The notes beneath the pieces are model-generated. The model was not told the origin of the DNA, did not search any database, and saw only the letters and a program-made list of their open reading frames with translations. A program made the position numbers and the translations under genes. A stretch of 23,831 nt of DNA from Candidatus Thiodiazotropha taylori. Lineage in GTDB: Bacteria > Pseudomonadota > Gammaproteobacteria > Chromatiales > Chromatiaceae. Location of the stretch: NCBI GenBank assembly GCA_019100305.1, contig JAHRHW010000015.1, forward strand, positions 1 through 23,831. The letters run 5' to 3'. Below, in pieces: positions 7,493 through 15,505 of this stretch. Each line of letters opens with the position of its first letter. Positions within the stretch are counted from its first letter, which is position 1.

Positions 7493-9127
7493 ATGAACAG
7501 CAACAATGTCGCCAGCCAACCTTTTGATGACCAGCGCCCAGGCACTTCCGGTCTGCGGAAAAAGGTCAAAGTGTTTCAAACTCCCCACTACCTGGAGAAT
7601 TTTGTACAGGCCATTTTCGACACTCAAACCGACCTGAATGGTGGCAGTCTGGTGTTGGGCGGGGATGGACGCTTCTACAATCGTGAAGCGATCCAGATCA
7701 TCCTCAGAATGGCAGCAGCCAACGGTGTCGCCAAGGTAATTGTCGGTTTGGGTGGATTGCTCTCCACCCCAGCCGCCTCCTGCCTGATTCGAAAATACAA
7801 GACGGATGGCGGGATCATCCTCTCTGCCAGCCACAATCCCGGTGGGCCGGATGAGGACTTCGGCATCAAATTCAACACCCCCAACGGCGGACCTGCCCCG
7901 GAATCGGTCACCGAGGCCATTTTCAGTCGTACGCAACAGATCGATGCCTATCGTATCGCAGAGCATGCAGACGTGGATCTGGATCAGGTCGCTGAACTGC
8001 GGATTGGAGAGACGCTGATCCAAATTGTCGATTCCGTAATCGACTATACGGAACTGATGGCAGATCTGTTCGATTTTGAACGTATTCACCAGCTGTTCAA
8101 TTCCGGTGCGTTCACTATGTGCTTTGATGCCATGCACGCGGTCACCGGCCCCTACGCCAAACATATTTTCGAAGAGCGGCTGGGCGCTGAACCCGGAACG
8201 GTAATCAACAGCATACCCAAGGTCGATTTCGGTGGTGGCCACCCGGATCCCAATCTGGTCCACGCTCACGAGCTGGTCACCCGCACCCAGGGACACAGCG
8301 GTGTCGACTTCGGTGCGGCATCGGATGGGGATGGAGACAGGAACATGATCCTGGGGCGCGACTTTTTTGTCACCCCCAGCGACAGTCTGGCTGTAATCAC
8401 CGCCAATGCCCACCTGGTTAAAGGTTACACTTCAGGTATCAGTGGGGTCGCCCGCTCCATGCCTACCAGTCAGGCAGCGGACCGGGTTGCTGAGAAACTC
8501 GGACTTGAGTGTTATGAAACCCCGACCGGCTGGAAGTTCTTCGGTAATCTGCTCGATGCGGGAAAGATCACCCTGTGCGGAGAGGAGAGTTTCGGCACAG
8601 GCTCGAATCACATTAGGGAAAAAGATGGCATGTGGGCGGTACTGTTCTGGCTCAATCTGCTGGCGGTCAGACAGCAGTCTGTCGAGTCAATCGTGCGTGA
8701 GCACTGGCAATCCTATGGTCGCAACTACTACACCCGCTATGACTATGAAGCCATCGATAAGGCTGCAGCGGAAGGATTGATGCAATCGCTGGGCGCTAAG
8801 CTCGACAGCCTGGTGGACAGTGAGATCGATGGGTACCGGGTGGCGTATGCCGACAACTTCTCCTACACAGATCCGGTAGACAGCAGCGTCTCAAGCAACC
8901 AGGGTATCCGGATCGGTTTTAGCGACGGATCAAGGATTGTTTTCAGGCTTTCAGGTACCGGTACTCAGGGCGCAACTTTACGGGTCTATCTGGAGGCCTA
9001 TGAGCCAGATCCAGAGAAACAGACGTCAGCCACAGAAGAGGTGATGAAACCTCTGGTGGCGATTGCTCAGAATCTGGCGGAAATCGCACAGCGCACAGGA
9101 CGTACCGAGCCCACAGTTATCACCTGA
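7493..9127 (+). CDS. pgm: Phosphoglucomutase (alpha-D-glucose phosphate-specific)
   Basis: Interconverts glucose 1-phosphate and glucose 6-phosphate, linking glycolysis with glycogen and nucleotide-sugar synthesis in the cytoplasm. The protein has 544 residues, the usual length of the bacterial Pgm that resembles eukaryotic PGM1. Motifs in order: PGTSGLRKKV near the N-terminus (16-25), the catalytic phosphoserine Ser113 in SASHNPGG, the metal-binding loop DGDGDR (278-283), sugar-specificity loop CGEESFGTGS (362-371) and the phosphate-binding RLSGTGTQGATLR near the C-terminus. The start ATG 7493-7495 is the only one giving the complete N-terminal domain; it has no good Shine-Dalgarno. It stands alone between a divergent barrel gene and the DUF2934 gene 132 bases downstream. 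A long open frame on the opposite strand (7475-8413) is a shadow. Confidence 0.95.
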   Translation: MNSNNVASQPFDDQRPGTSGLRKKVKVFQTPHYLENFVQAIFDTQTDLNGGSLVLGGDGRFYNREAIQIILRMAAANGVAKVIVGLGGLLSTPAASCLIRKYKTDGGIILSASHNPGGPDEDFGIKFNTPNGGPAPESVTEAIFSRTQQIDAYRIAEHADVDLDQVAELRIGETLIQIVDSVIDYTELMADLFDFERIHQLFNSGAFTMCFDAMHAVTGPYAKHIFEERLGAEPGTVINSIPKVDFGGGHPDPNLVHAHELVTRTQGHSGVDFGAASDGDGDRNMILGRDFFVTPSDSLAVITANAHLVKGYTSGISGVARSMPTSQAADRVAEKLGLECYETPTGWKFFGNLLDAGKITLCGEESFGTGSNHIREKDGMWAVLFWLNLLAVRQQSVESIVREHWQSYGRNYYTRYDYEAIDKAAAEGLMQSLGAKLDSLVDSEIDGYRVAYADNFSYTDPVDSSVSSNQGIRIGFSDGSRIVFRLSGTGTQGATLRVYLEAYEPDPEKQTSATEEVMKPLVAIAQNLAEIAQRTGRTEPTVIT

Positions 9128-9259
9128 AATCCTGGACAATTCCGACAACGATTACTATAAGTTTGCGAGAGAAAAGAATAATTACAGTTTCAGCCTGAAT
9201 CCATGGATGCGGGTTTGAACATAGATACCAGTATTTAACGACACTTTAGAGGGCATACC

Positions 9260-9559
9260 GTGAATAAGAAGCAGGAAAAAGAGAACGAAAAAAAGGTTTC
9301 AAAAAAGAAAACCGTGAAGAAAAAGGCGGCCAAGCCGAAAGTCGCCAAAAAGAAGACAGCCAAGAAAAAAGTCACTAAAAAACGGGTTGCGAAAAAAAGC
9401 ACTCCAAGCAAAGGGGTAATCAGTCCACGGGAACGTTACGAGATGATCGCCACGATGGCCTACTATCGGGCTGAGTCACGTAACTTTGAACCTGGCTACG
9501 ATGTACAGGACTGGCTCGATTGCGAAGCGATCATCAATGACATGCTGAGCAAAAGCTGA
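9260..9559 (+). CDS. Lysine-rich DUF2934 protein
   Basis: Small 99-residue protein with two parts. Residues 1-54 are almost entirely lysine, alanine, valine and threonine in KKKxxKKK repeats, like the tails of histone H1-like or AlgP-like bacterial proteins, which suggests nucleic-acid binding. Residues 56-96 form a DUF2934 domain: PRERYEMIATMAYYRAESRN followed by FEPGYDVQDWLDCEAIINDM, matching the family pattern of two helices with a DWLxAE motif. The start is GTG 9260-9262 with AGAGGG seven bases upstream. No signal peptide. Its biological role is unknown. It is followed by a strong hairpin and probably forms its own transcript or the tail of the pgm transcript. The lysine tail has low complexity, so its codons mainly reflect AAA/AAG and it tells little about ancestry. 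Confidence 0.85.
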   Translation: MNKKQEKENEKKVSKKKTVKKKAAKPKVAKKKTAKKKVTKKRVAKKSTPSKGVISPRERYEMIATMAYYRAESRNFEPGYDVQDWLDCEAIINDMLSKS

Positions 9560-9572
9560 TTCCAATCAACCC

Positions 9573-9624
9573 GGCTTATAGGCAAGCCCTGGTCTTGTAA
9601 CCAAGAGCGGGGCTTGCATAAGCC
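9573..9624 (+). terminator. Long nested hairpin after the DUF2934 gene
   Basis: GGCTTAT (9573-9579) pairs with ATAAGCC (9618-9624), GCAAGCCC (9582-9589) with GGGCTTGC (9610-9617), and TCTTG (9593-9597) with CAAGA (9602-9606). That is 20 base pairs in three blocks, interrupted only by small bulges. It sits between convergent genes (DUF2934 plus strand, permease minus strand), 13 bases past the DUF2934 stop. There is no T-tract on either side, so it may act as a Rho-protected 3' end or bidirectional barrier. Confidence 0.6.
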
Positions 9625-9657
9625 TGATCAATCAACTGCCTTAAGATAGATGCAAGA

Positions 9658-10569
9658 TCAACGTGAACTGCGGCCTGACAGTGTGGCCAGCAACCGCTGG
9701 TGAAGCCAGATCATCAGACCGGCCCCGACGATCAGTACGGATCCGACATAAAAGGGCCATCCCAACAGATCGTCAAAAAAGATCACGCTGACCAGAGCCG
9801 CAGCCACAATCTGCGCATTCAGATAGGGGGAGAGCAGCGATGCCGAAGCCATATGGAATGCCTTTACCAGCAAGAAGTGCCCGCTTGCACCCAATACACC
9901 GGTAACCACCAGATAGAGCCACTGGATTGGTGTTGGCTGCTGCCACCAGATTGGCAGTAGCAGAGTCAGAATCACTGCACCGGCAAAGGTGGTATGAAAC
10001 AGGGTTGTCTGCTCACTGTCATGTCCCTTCAGGGCTCTGGTCAATACGAAATAGAAGGCCAGACAGACGGCCGCCAGACAGGCAAGCAACAGCGCCGGAT
10101 CGGGATCACGAAAGCCGGGTCTGACGATGAACAGCACACCGATAAAACCGATCCCTACTGCAGACCATTCGGTGGCGCCAACCTTCTCCTTGAGAAACCA
10201 ACCGGCCAACAGAGTCACCAGCACTGGAGCAAAAAAGACGATTGAAGTGGCATCCGCCAGGGATATGGTCTGAATGGCGCTGTACAGACTCAGCGTGACC
10301 CCCATCAGACAGATCGCCCTGATCAGTTGTATCCCTGGTCTACTGGCCCGGACAAAAGCAAATCCGCTCTGCAAGGAGAACAGAATAGCGACTATCAGAG
10401 TATGAAAAAAATAGCGCGCCCAGACCACCTCAGGCATCGGTAGATCGCGCATCAACCACTTGCCCAGGCCATCCATGATGGCCAACAGGAAACAGGCGAG
10501 TATCGTACTGATGATTCCCCAGAATAGATGCTGCACCTTCTCTTCGGTTGGTGGAACAGTTTGGGACAT
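9658..10569 (-). CDS. EamA/DMT-superfamily permease
   Basis: Inner-membrane transporter of 303 residues with ten hydrophobic segments arranged as two EamA repeats (about 14-145 and 157-288), the normal layout for the drug/metabolite transporter superfamily. Recognisable features are the first helix ISTILACFLLAIMDGLGKWL, the MPEVVWARYFF entry to helix two, the conserved end-of-repeat SVGIGFIGVLFIVRPG equivalent (AVGIGFIGVLFIVRPGF) and the second-repeat ending VLIVGAGLMIWLHQR. Substrate cannot be read from the sequence; relatives export amino acids, nucleosides or other metabolites. The start ATG 10569-10567 leaves an 11-residue soluble N-terminus and has only a weak AGG upstream. It converges on the DUF2934 gene and seems to stand alone. 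Confidence 0.88.
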   Translation of the reverse strand: MSQTVPPTEEKVQHLFWGIISTILACFLLAIMDGLGKWLMRDLPMPEVVWARYFFHTLIVAILFSLQSGFAFVRASRPGIQLIRAICLMGVTLSLYSAIQTISLADATSIVFFAPVLVTLLAGWFLKEKVGATEWSAVGIGFIGVLFIVRPGFRDPDPALLLACLAAVCLAFYFVLTRALKGHDSEQTTLFHTTFAGAVILTLLLPIWWQQPTPIQWLYLVVTGVLGASGHFLLVKAFHMASASLLSPYLNAQIVAAALVSVIFFDDLLGWPFYVGSVLIVGAGLMIWLHQRLLATLSGRSSR

Positions 10570-10669
10570 GAAGGGAGCCTGGGAATCGCCGTTTCTGGAT
10601 CAGACGGAATTGTATCCCGCTATCACACTCCTTGTCGCTAGATATATCGGATCAAAGAGGGCTGTAAAA

Positions 10670-10874
10670 AGTCCGCAAATGAACGCGAATCAACGCAAAT
10701 CAATTCTCTCCAGCAAGTGTCACTGTAGACAGCTTCACAAAGAAAGGTGATACAGAGTGGAATTGTAACCTACTCCATACTGTCATTTTGTAGTCAATCT
10801 TACCCAACGTTGCTGCAGGCCTGTGGTATACCGAACGAAACCAATTGGCGTTAATTCGCGTTCATTTACGGACT
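10670..10874. mobile_element. MITE-like element with 27-base terminal inverted repeats
   Basis: The left end (10670-10696, beginning AGTCCGCAAATGAACGCGAA) and the right end (10848-10874, read as reverse complement, beginning AGTCCGTAAATGAACGCGAA) match at 25 of 27 positions. Both differences are C/T. The approximately 151 bases between them encode nothing evident. The outer bases on the two sides are not an obvious target duplication. It could be a small non-autonomous transposable element, or a large palindromic RNA/DNA structure belonging to an abundant intergenic repeat family. Confidence 0.6.
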
Positions 10875-10882
10875 CAATCTAA

Positions 10883-10913
10883 AGCAGGGTGGGTGACAGA
10901 GCCCCACCCTGCT
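10883..10913 (-). terminator. Intrinsic terminator after the copper receptor gene
   Basis: A perfect 11-bp GC-rich stem, AGCAGGGTGGG (10883-10893) with CCCACCCTGCT (10903-10913), and a nine-base loop. It starts 20 bases past the receptor stop and is followed on the minus strand by TTTAGATT. The stem could work in both directions. Confidence 0.75.
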
Positions 10914-10932
10914 CTTTCAGCAGCGGTTTAGA

Positions 10933-13020
10933 TCAGAACCGGACACCGGCTTTCACCCAAACCTCACGACCCGGCTCATTGACCTGAATCGCTTCCGGAT
11001 TGAATGGGTCCGCATTGGCGCGGTTGACATGGTAGGCGTAGCTCTTGTCGAGCAGGTTATCGATACCGAAACTCACTTCGGCCGCTTTGGCAATCTCATA
11101 ACTGCCATACAGGTCGATCACACCCCATCCCGGTGTCTCCTGAACATCCTGGCCACTGCCGTTCTCGAGATCCGCACGGGTCTGTTTTGCGTTCATGCGA
11201 ACATTGCCACCGAACTCCAGGGCACCCATCGTATACTCCATACCGATTGTGGCTTCCAGAGGTGAGATCTGAGCGATGTTCCGGTCATCCGTGGTATTTT
11301 CCGCCCGAACGTAGGCGAGACTGGCAGTGGTGGTCAGAGAATCCATGATCTGGTATCCACCCTCCCATTCAATGCCATAGAACTCAGCGTCCACATTGCG
11401 ATAGATGTTGGCGGTACCATTGGCTACCAGAATACCATCCTGGCCACGTGCCTTGTCGCGCAGGATATAGTCGCTTACATCATTGTAAAAGACCGAAACA
11501 TCGGTATCCCAGGCGCCACCCTGCCAGCGCAGACCCGCTTCCAGCTGATGATGCTTTTCAGGTTCGAGTTCCGGATTACCCACCCAGCTCATGTCCATCA
11601 TGGTCATCATATTGCGTGAAAAGCTTGCCAGATAACGCTCTGTTGAATCCGCGGTCCGAACACTGCGGCTGAGGCCGGTGTAGAAGGTACCGTCACCGAT
11701 CTCCCGCTCATACTGCACAAAACCACCAACATTGTTTTCCGTGGTCTCATCGGATGTATCGGCGTAGTACGCCGCATAGAGATTGTTCGGCGTTGGGCTT
11801 GGACCCAGGTCGGGTTTCTCATCACCCCGAGAGATGGAGGCATCGACCCGATCGTATCGCAGTCCGGCTTTGAGCCGATCCAGACTGCCAATCGGTTGGG
11901 AAACTTCCATGAAGATACCGGTCTGCTCCAACTCAGCGCCAGGCCACATGATGGACTGCAGGGTGGTCGGCTCCATATTCGCCATGCCGGAGAAACGATC
12001 CGCATCGCGTTCATTGTTTTGAATATCGAAACCGACCGTCAACGTGGTCTCTCCCAGCATCAGGTCCGCCAGCAGACGACCACCTTTGGTATCGGAGGTT
12101 GTCGGTACACTCATACGCATCGGAGCGGTCTGCTCCCGCAGTGAGTAGTTGTCCATGAGATGATCGACTTCACTTGAATAGATCTCGGCCTTGATCGCCG
12201 AAAACGGCCCAACTTCGTCATTCTGCTCATACTTGAGTCTGATGTTGTCCGCATCGCTCATGGGTGAATCCATGCCGGCACCGGCATACAGTGCATCATC
12301 TTCGCGGGTCGCTTCCAGATTCAACTGCAGAATCTTATTGGTGTCCGGGGTATAACCGAGAATCAGGTTACCGGACTGTTTGGTGAACGCAGAGCGTACC
12401 TCATTACCATCACCATCCTCGTAGTTGTCTGCATCCTTATAGCCAATCACACCGCGGGCAAAACCCAGCTCTGTACCGGCCGCCACATCAACCGAGGCCT
12501 CTTTGGTTTGGGAATTACTCTTATAACCGACTTCGGCGCTGCCCAGATAGGGTTTACCCGCTTCAAACTGCGGTGCGTTGCGTTCGAACAGCACGGTGCC
12601 CCCACTGCCGCCGCCACCATAGATAACGGTCTGCGATCCCTTGATCACGGTGACACTGTCGTAACTCTCCATGGCGGAATAGGCGGTTGGAGGATCCATG
12701 CGGTTTGGACAGCCGCCATGGATGTAGGCGCCATCCATGATGATGTTGAGACGATTCTGACTCTGACCGCGAATAATCGGATCGATACCCTGGCCACCCA
12801 TACGAATACCGGATACCCCGTTGATGTCCCGGAGGAAATCCGCTGCATCGCCTGGAATACCGCTTGAAGCCCCATCCATTGGCGCTGTTGTTACTGCTGG
12901 ACTGGTTCCGCCTTCTGCCTCAACCACCACATCCTGCAGATCTTCCGTATGTTGATCTGCAACGACTGCCTGAGCGGTCAATATGGAACTGATTGCCAAT
13001 GATAGGGCCGTAAAACGCAT
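10933..13020 (-). CDS. oprC: TonB-dependent copper receptor, OprC/NosA type
   Basis: Outer-membrane active transporter of 695 residues. It has a Sec signal (1-21, ending AVVA), a TonB-box-like QDVVVEAEG (29-37), a plug domain (about 45-150: NGVSGIRMGGQGIDPIIRGQ, then DGAYIHGGCPNRMDPP and VIKGSQTVIYGGGGSGGTVL) and a 22-strand barrel ending in phenylalanine (VKAGVRF). The copper-ligand signature known from Pseudomonas OprC, CxxxM plus HxM, is visible: Cys104/Met108 in GGCPNRM and His287/Met289 in DHLMDNYSL. The barrel is also rich in methionine. The start ATG 13020-13018 has GAGGT six bases upstream. It lies 228 bases downstream of the TonB2-type operon on the same strand, so that system may energise it. 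The intervening sequence holds candidate operators. Copper is the best-supported substrate; another thiophilic metal cannot be excluded. Confidence 0.92.
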   Translation of the reverse strand: MRFTALSLAISSILTAQAVVADQHTEDLQDVVVEAEGGTSPAVTTAPMDGASSGIPGDAADFLRDINGVSGIRMGGQGIDPIIRGQSQNRLNIIMDGAYIHGGCPNRMDPPTAYSAMESYDSVTVIKGSQTVIYGGGGSGGTVLFERNAPQFEAGKPYLGSAEVGYKSNSQTKEASVDVAAGTELGFARGVIGYKDADNYEDGDGNEVRSAFTKQSGNLILGYTPDTNKILQLNLEATREDDALYAGAGMDSPMSDADNIRLKYEQNDEVGPFSAIKAEIYSSEVDHLMDNYSLREQTAPMRMSVPTTSDTKGGRLLADLMLGETTLTVGFDIQNNERDADRFSGMANMEPTTLQSIMWPGAELEQTGIFMEVSQPIGSLDRLKAGLRYDRVDASISRGDEKPDLGPSPTPNNLYAAYYADTSDETTENNVGGFVQYEREIGDGTFYTGLSRSVRTADSTERYLASFSRNMMTMMDMSWVGNPELEPEKHHQLEAGLRWQGGAWDTDVSVFYNDVSDYILRDKARGQDGILVANGTANIYRNVDAEFYGIEWEGGYQIMDSLTTTASLAYVRAENTTDDRNIAQISPLEATIGMEYTMGALEFGGNVRMNAKQTRADLENGSGQDVQETPGWGVIDLYGSYEIAKAAEVSFGIDNLLDKSYAYHVNRANADPFNPEAIQVNEPGREVWVKAGVRF

Positions 13021-13114
13021 CGATTCACCTCAATTATCTAATTCTTGGAAACAGTATTAAATTGCAGTTTTCGAGCCAAAATCTTAAGCCATTGATATCT
13101 AGTGAATTGCCCCA

Positions 13115-13129
13115 TTTATCAGTGATAAA
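13115..13129. promoter_or_regulatory. Palindrome upstream of the copper receptor gene
   Basis: TTTATCAGTGATAAA is a 15-base inverted repeat with perfect 6-base arms and a 3-base centre, about 95 bases ahead of the receptor start codon. It resembles in size a dimeric-regulator operator. It is one base longer than an FNR box and does not match it exactly. Confidence 0.4.
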
Positions 13130-13136
13130 CCTGAAT

Positions 13137-13175
13137 CCGTAATACGGCATATCACACGCTTGTGCGGCATATCAC
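13137..13175. promoter_or_regulatory. Paired direct repeats and palindrome upstream of the copper receptor gene
   Basis: CGGCATATCAC occurs at 13145-13155 and again at 13165-13175, exactly 20 bases apart (about two DNA turns). The first copy overlaps a perfect palindrome CCGTAATACGG (13137-13147), and CACA/TGTG inverted arms lie between the copies. The arrangement suggests cooperative binding of a regulator; no specific regulator can be named. Confidence 0.4.
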
Positions 13176-13248
13176 GCAGTTGAATGCCATACCCGTGCTC
13201 AACGTCCGCTGAGCCTGCTGGTTGATAGGATAGTAATCAGAGAGCCCG

Positions 13249-14478
13249 CTAGGGCGTGGCAAGATAGTCGATCCAGCGCTGAACAAGCTCAGTCTGCTGG
13301 GGCTTGTCAGCCAGTTTCAATGCCGATTTGAATGCCGCGAGTGCCGCAGTTGAGTCGGCCAGCCGATAGTGGGTGCTAGCCAATAACAACCAGTCTTCGA
13401 AAGCCGGTTTATGGGTCAGTTTGATGCCCAGTTCCAGTTGTTGCTGAGCCTCCTGCCACTGCTCCTGCTCCATCAGTAAACGCCCCATTCTAAGCTGTGG
13501 CTTGCCTGACTTGTCGATCTCCGCCAACTGTTTCAACACCTTGATCCCCTGCTCCGGCTCTCTTGCCAGCAACCAGGCATCAACCAACAGAGTCAGGGAC
13601 TCTTCACGCAGCCTGATATTGCCTCGCTCAATACCATCGCTTAGCAGTTCCGCCGCATCCAGAGGATTGTTGAGTTGCAGATAGAGTTTGGCCAGCCGTA
13701 TCAGCCCGCTCTCATCGACCAGTTTTCTGGAAGCCGCCAGCGCAAGCACCGCTACCGCTTTCTGCTCTCGGCCCAGCTGCAGCAGAACATCTGACAGCTG
13801 CTGCCAATATTGGGCATTGGCTGGGTATTTGTTTACCAGAATCTGCAGTATCGGTACGCTCTGTTTGTATTGCCTGGTCTCGAAATAGAGCCCCACCAAC
13901 ATCTGATACCAGGACTCCTGAGGGGAATCGGACTGCTTGATCGCCAGTTTCAGGGCAGAGATCGCCTTGCTGTACTTTTTCAGTGCATAGTAATAACTGG
14001 CCAGTAACACCCGCGCCTGTGGAGTCGGCTTTTCGGTCTGTTCAAACCAGCTCTGCAGTTGTGCAAGCCCTGCTTTATAGCGCTCTTCCTGATACATCAG
14101 TTGGGCCAGGGTGTAGCGTAAATTCAGGCTGACTCCGGCTGGCAATGCCCCCGATTCCACCGCAAACAGAAAATGATCGATGGCGGAGGGATAGTCTTTC
14201 AGGCCGACACTCAGATAGCCATAAGCCTGACGGGTGAGTGCCGTCTCATCCGGGTTCTGCTTGACTCGCTCCAGTAGCGCATCCAGTTCAATTCGGGCAC
14301 GTTGATACTTTTCATTGCGTATCAGTACATCGATCATGAACAGATAGTCGTAGGTGTAGCGTTTCGCATCCGCTGCGTCCTTGGGCAGCTCATCTGCCGC
14401 AAGCCGGGGTGCGCACAGCAGCAGACTCAGGCTAATCCCGAGACACCAACACAGCATGACTTGCTTTACAGATCTCAT
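13249..14478 (-). CDS. Tetratricopeptide-repeat protein of a TonB2-type operon
   Basis: Exported protein of 409 residues: a Sec signal (1-28, hydrophobic core CLGISLSLLLCAP, ending RLAADE) followed by an almost continuous array of helical TPR-like repeats from about 38 to the end (for example YSKAISALKLAIKQSD, YKQSVPILQILVNKYP, WQEAQQQLELGIKL). The same gene order, with a TPR protein last after tonB, occurs in TonB2 clusters of vibrios and shewanellas, where it is believed to support the TonB complex from the periplasm. The start ATG 14478 overlaps the tonB TGA by one base (TGATG), so translation is probably coupled. It has no catalytic motif; its exact partner is not visible. Confidence 0.85.
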   Translation of the reverse strand: MRSVKQVMLCWCLGISLSLLLCAPRLAADELPKDAADAKRYTYDYLFMIDVLIRNEKYQRARIELDALLERVKQNPDETALTRQAYGYLSVGLKDYPSAIDHFLFAVESGALPAGVSLNLRYTLAQLMYQEERYKAGLAQLQSWFEQTEKPTPQARVLLASYYYALKKYSKAISALKLAIKQSDSPQESWYQMLVGLYFETRQYKQSVPILQILVNKYPANAQYWQQLSDVLLQLGREQKAVAVLALAASRKLVDESGLIRLAKLYLQLNNPLDAAELLSDGIERGNIRLREESLTLLVDAWLLAREPEQGIKVLKQLAEIDKSGKPQLRMGRLLMEQEQWQEAQQQLELGIKLTHKPAFEDWLLLASTHYRLADSTAALAAFKSALKLADKPQQTELVQRWIDYLATP

Positions 14479-15095
14479 CAGTTCAAACGATAGCTAATGG
14501 TTTGGGTTGCAATCCTCGATACCGCCTTACCATCCACCACTTTGGGGTGAAACTGCCAGCGGCTGATGGCACGCAGCGCCGATTGTTCAAAATAGCCCAC
14601 CGGCTCAGCCTCGATGACCTCCGCATCACTGACCGAACCGTCCGGATTGATGGTAAAGCGCAGAACCACTTTCCCCTCAACATGGCGCATCAGCGCCCGT
14701 TGAGGATAGCGGGGCGGGAAACGCATCCGCGGCACAGGCTCTGCCGCCAGGGTGGTTGGCATTTGCGGCCGGACACCGATATAAGGACCCGTGCCGATCT
14801 GCAGTGGGATATCCAGTTCAGGGATCTGCCACTCCGCAAGCTCGGGGCGATCCACGGCTAGCGGTTGAAGGGGCGTCTCCGGTACCGCAGGAGGGGGTTC
14901 CGGCAGCTCTTCAATCTGCTCAGGCTCCTGCTGGGGAGGAGGCTCCGGCTCAGATTTCAGGCGAACAAACTCAATGATCTCTGATGAGAGCAGTTTATCC
15001 ACCTGAATCGCCTTTTCACTCAACATCCGGTCAAGCAGTAGAAACAGGGCCAGATTGACCGCCATGGCAATCAGCAAAGCAAACAGAAAACGCAT
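14478..15095 (-). CDS. tonB: TonB-family energy transducer (TonB2-like)
   Basis: Links the inner-membrane proton-driven motor to outer-membrane receptors. The 205-residue protein has one N-terminal membrane anchor (about 4-22), a proline/glutamate-rich spacer crossing the periplasm (about 48-80: EPEPPPQQEPEQIEELPEPP) and a C-terminal TonB domain (about 125-203: RYPQRALMRHVEGKVVLRF, then DGSVSDAEVIEAEP and AISRWQFHPKV). The Pro/Glu spacer is short and lacks the Lys-Pro half of E. coli TonB, as in TonB2 proteins. The anchor has no histidine equivalent to E. coli His20. The start overlaps the exbD stop by one base (TAATG) and its own stop overlaps the TPR gene. The copper receptor 1.4 kb downstream is the obvious candidate client. 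Confidence 0.92.
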   Translation of the reverse strand: MRFLFALLIAMAVNLALFLLLDRMLSEKAIQVDKLLSSEIIEFVRLKSEPEPPPQQEPEQIEELPEPPPAVPETPLQPLAVDRPELAEWQIPELDIPLQIGTGPYIGVRPQMPTTLAAEPVPRMRFPPRYPQRALMRHVEGKVVLRFTINPDGSVSDAEVIEAEPVGYFEQSALRAISRWQFHPKVVDGKAVSRIATQTISYRLN

Positions 15096-15505
15096 TACTC
15101 CTGATCCCGGGTTGCCGCAATGGAGACACTATCCACGCCGGCAAGACGCGATTGGTCCAATACCCGGATCACCACGCCGGTTGGTGCCTCCCGGTCGGCC
15201 ATGATGACCACAGCACCCTCGGGATTCTCCGCATGCAGACGCTCCACATTGGCTCGAACGGCTCTTACGTCTACCCGGCGTTTATCGATCCAAACCTCAC
15301 CCTTATGAGTAACGCCGATCAGAATCGCTGCCTGCTGCTTCATGGTGGCTGTAGCGGCACTGGGACGATCCACCTCGACTCCGGTCTCTTTGACGAAGGA
15401 TGAGGTCACCATGAAAAAAATCAGCAGGATGAACACCATGTCGATCAACGGGGTCAGATTGATCGCCAGTTCACCGCTCTCCTCGTCGACATGCTGATGG
15501 CGCAT
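15095..15505 (-). CDS. exbD: ExbD-family biopolymer transport protein
   Basis: Proton-channel partner of ExbB, 136 residues, anchored by one N-terminal membrane helix (about 18-38). The motif INLTPLIDMVFILLIFFMVT contains Asp22, equivalent to the essential proton-relaying Asp25 of E. coli ExbD. The periplasmic domain follows (about 45-132), with the conserved strand pattern VWIDKRRVDVRAV and VVIMADREAPTGVVIRVLDQ. Both ends overlap neighbours by a single base: its ATG shares a base with the exbB TGA, and its TAA with the tonB ATG. This indicates strict co-translation in the cluster. Confidence 0.95.
   Translation of the reverse strand: MRHQHVDEESGELAINLTPLIDMVFILLIFFMVTSSFVKETGVEVDRPSAATATMKQQAAILIGVTHKGEVWIDKRRVDVRAVRANVERLHAENPEGAVVIMADREAPTGVVIRVLDQSRLAGVDSVSIAATRDQE

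Larger units (their letters stand above)
10570..10932. other. Intergenic region between permease and copper receptor
   Basis: About 360 bases. It contains, in order, the presumed permease promoter region on the minus strand (no convincing -35/-10 identified), an inverted-repeat element at 10670-10874 and the receptor terminator at 10883-10913. The 96-codon plus-strand open frame across part of it (10460-10750) runs through the permease gene and the repeat, and is not credible. Confidence 0.55.

Noticed and set aside
7475..8413. 312-codon minus-strand open frame
   Set aside because: It is antisense to the well-supported pgm gene and has no domain motif or ribosome-binding site.
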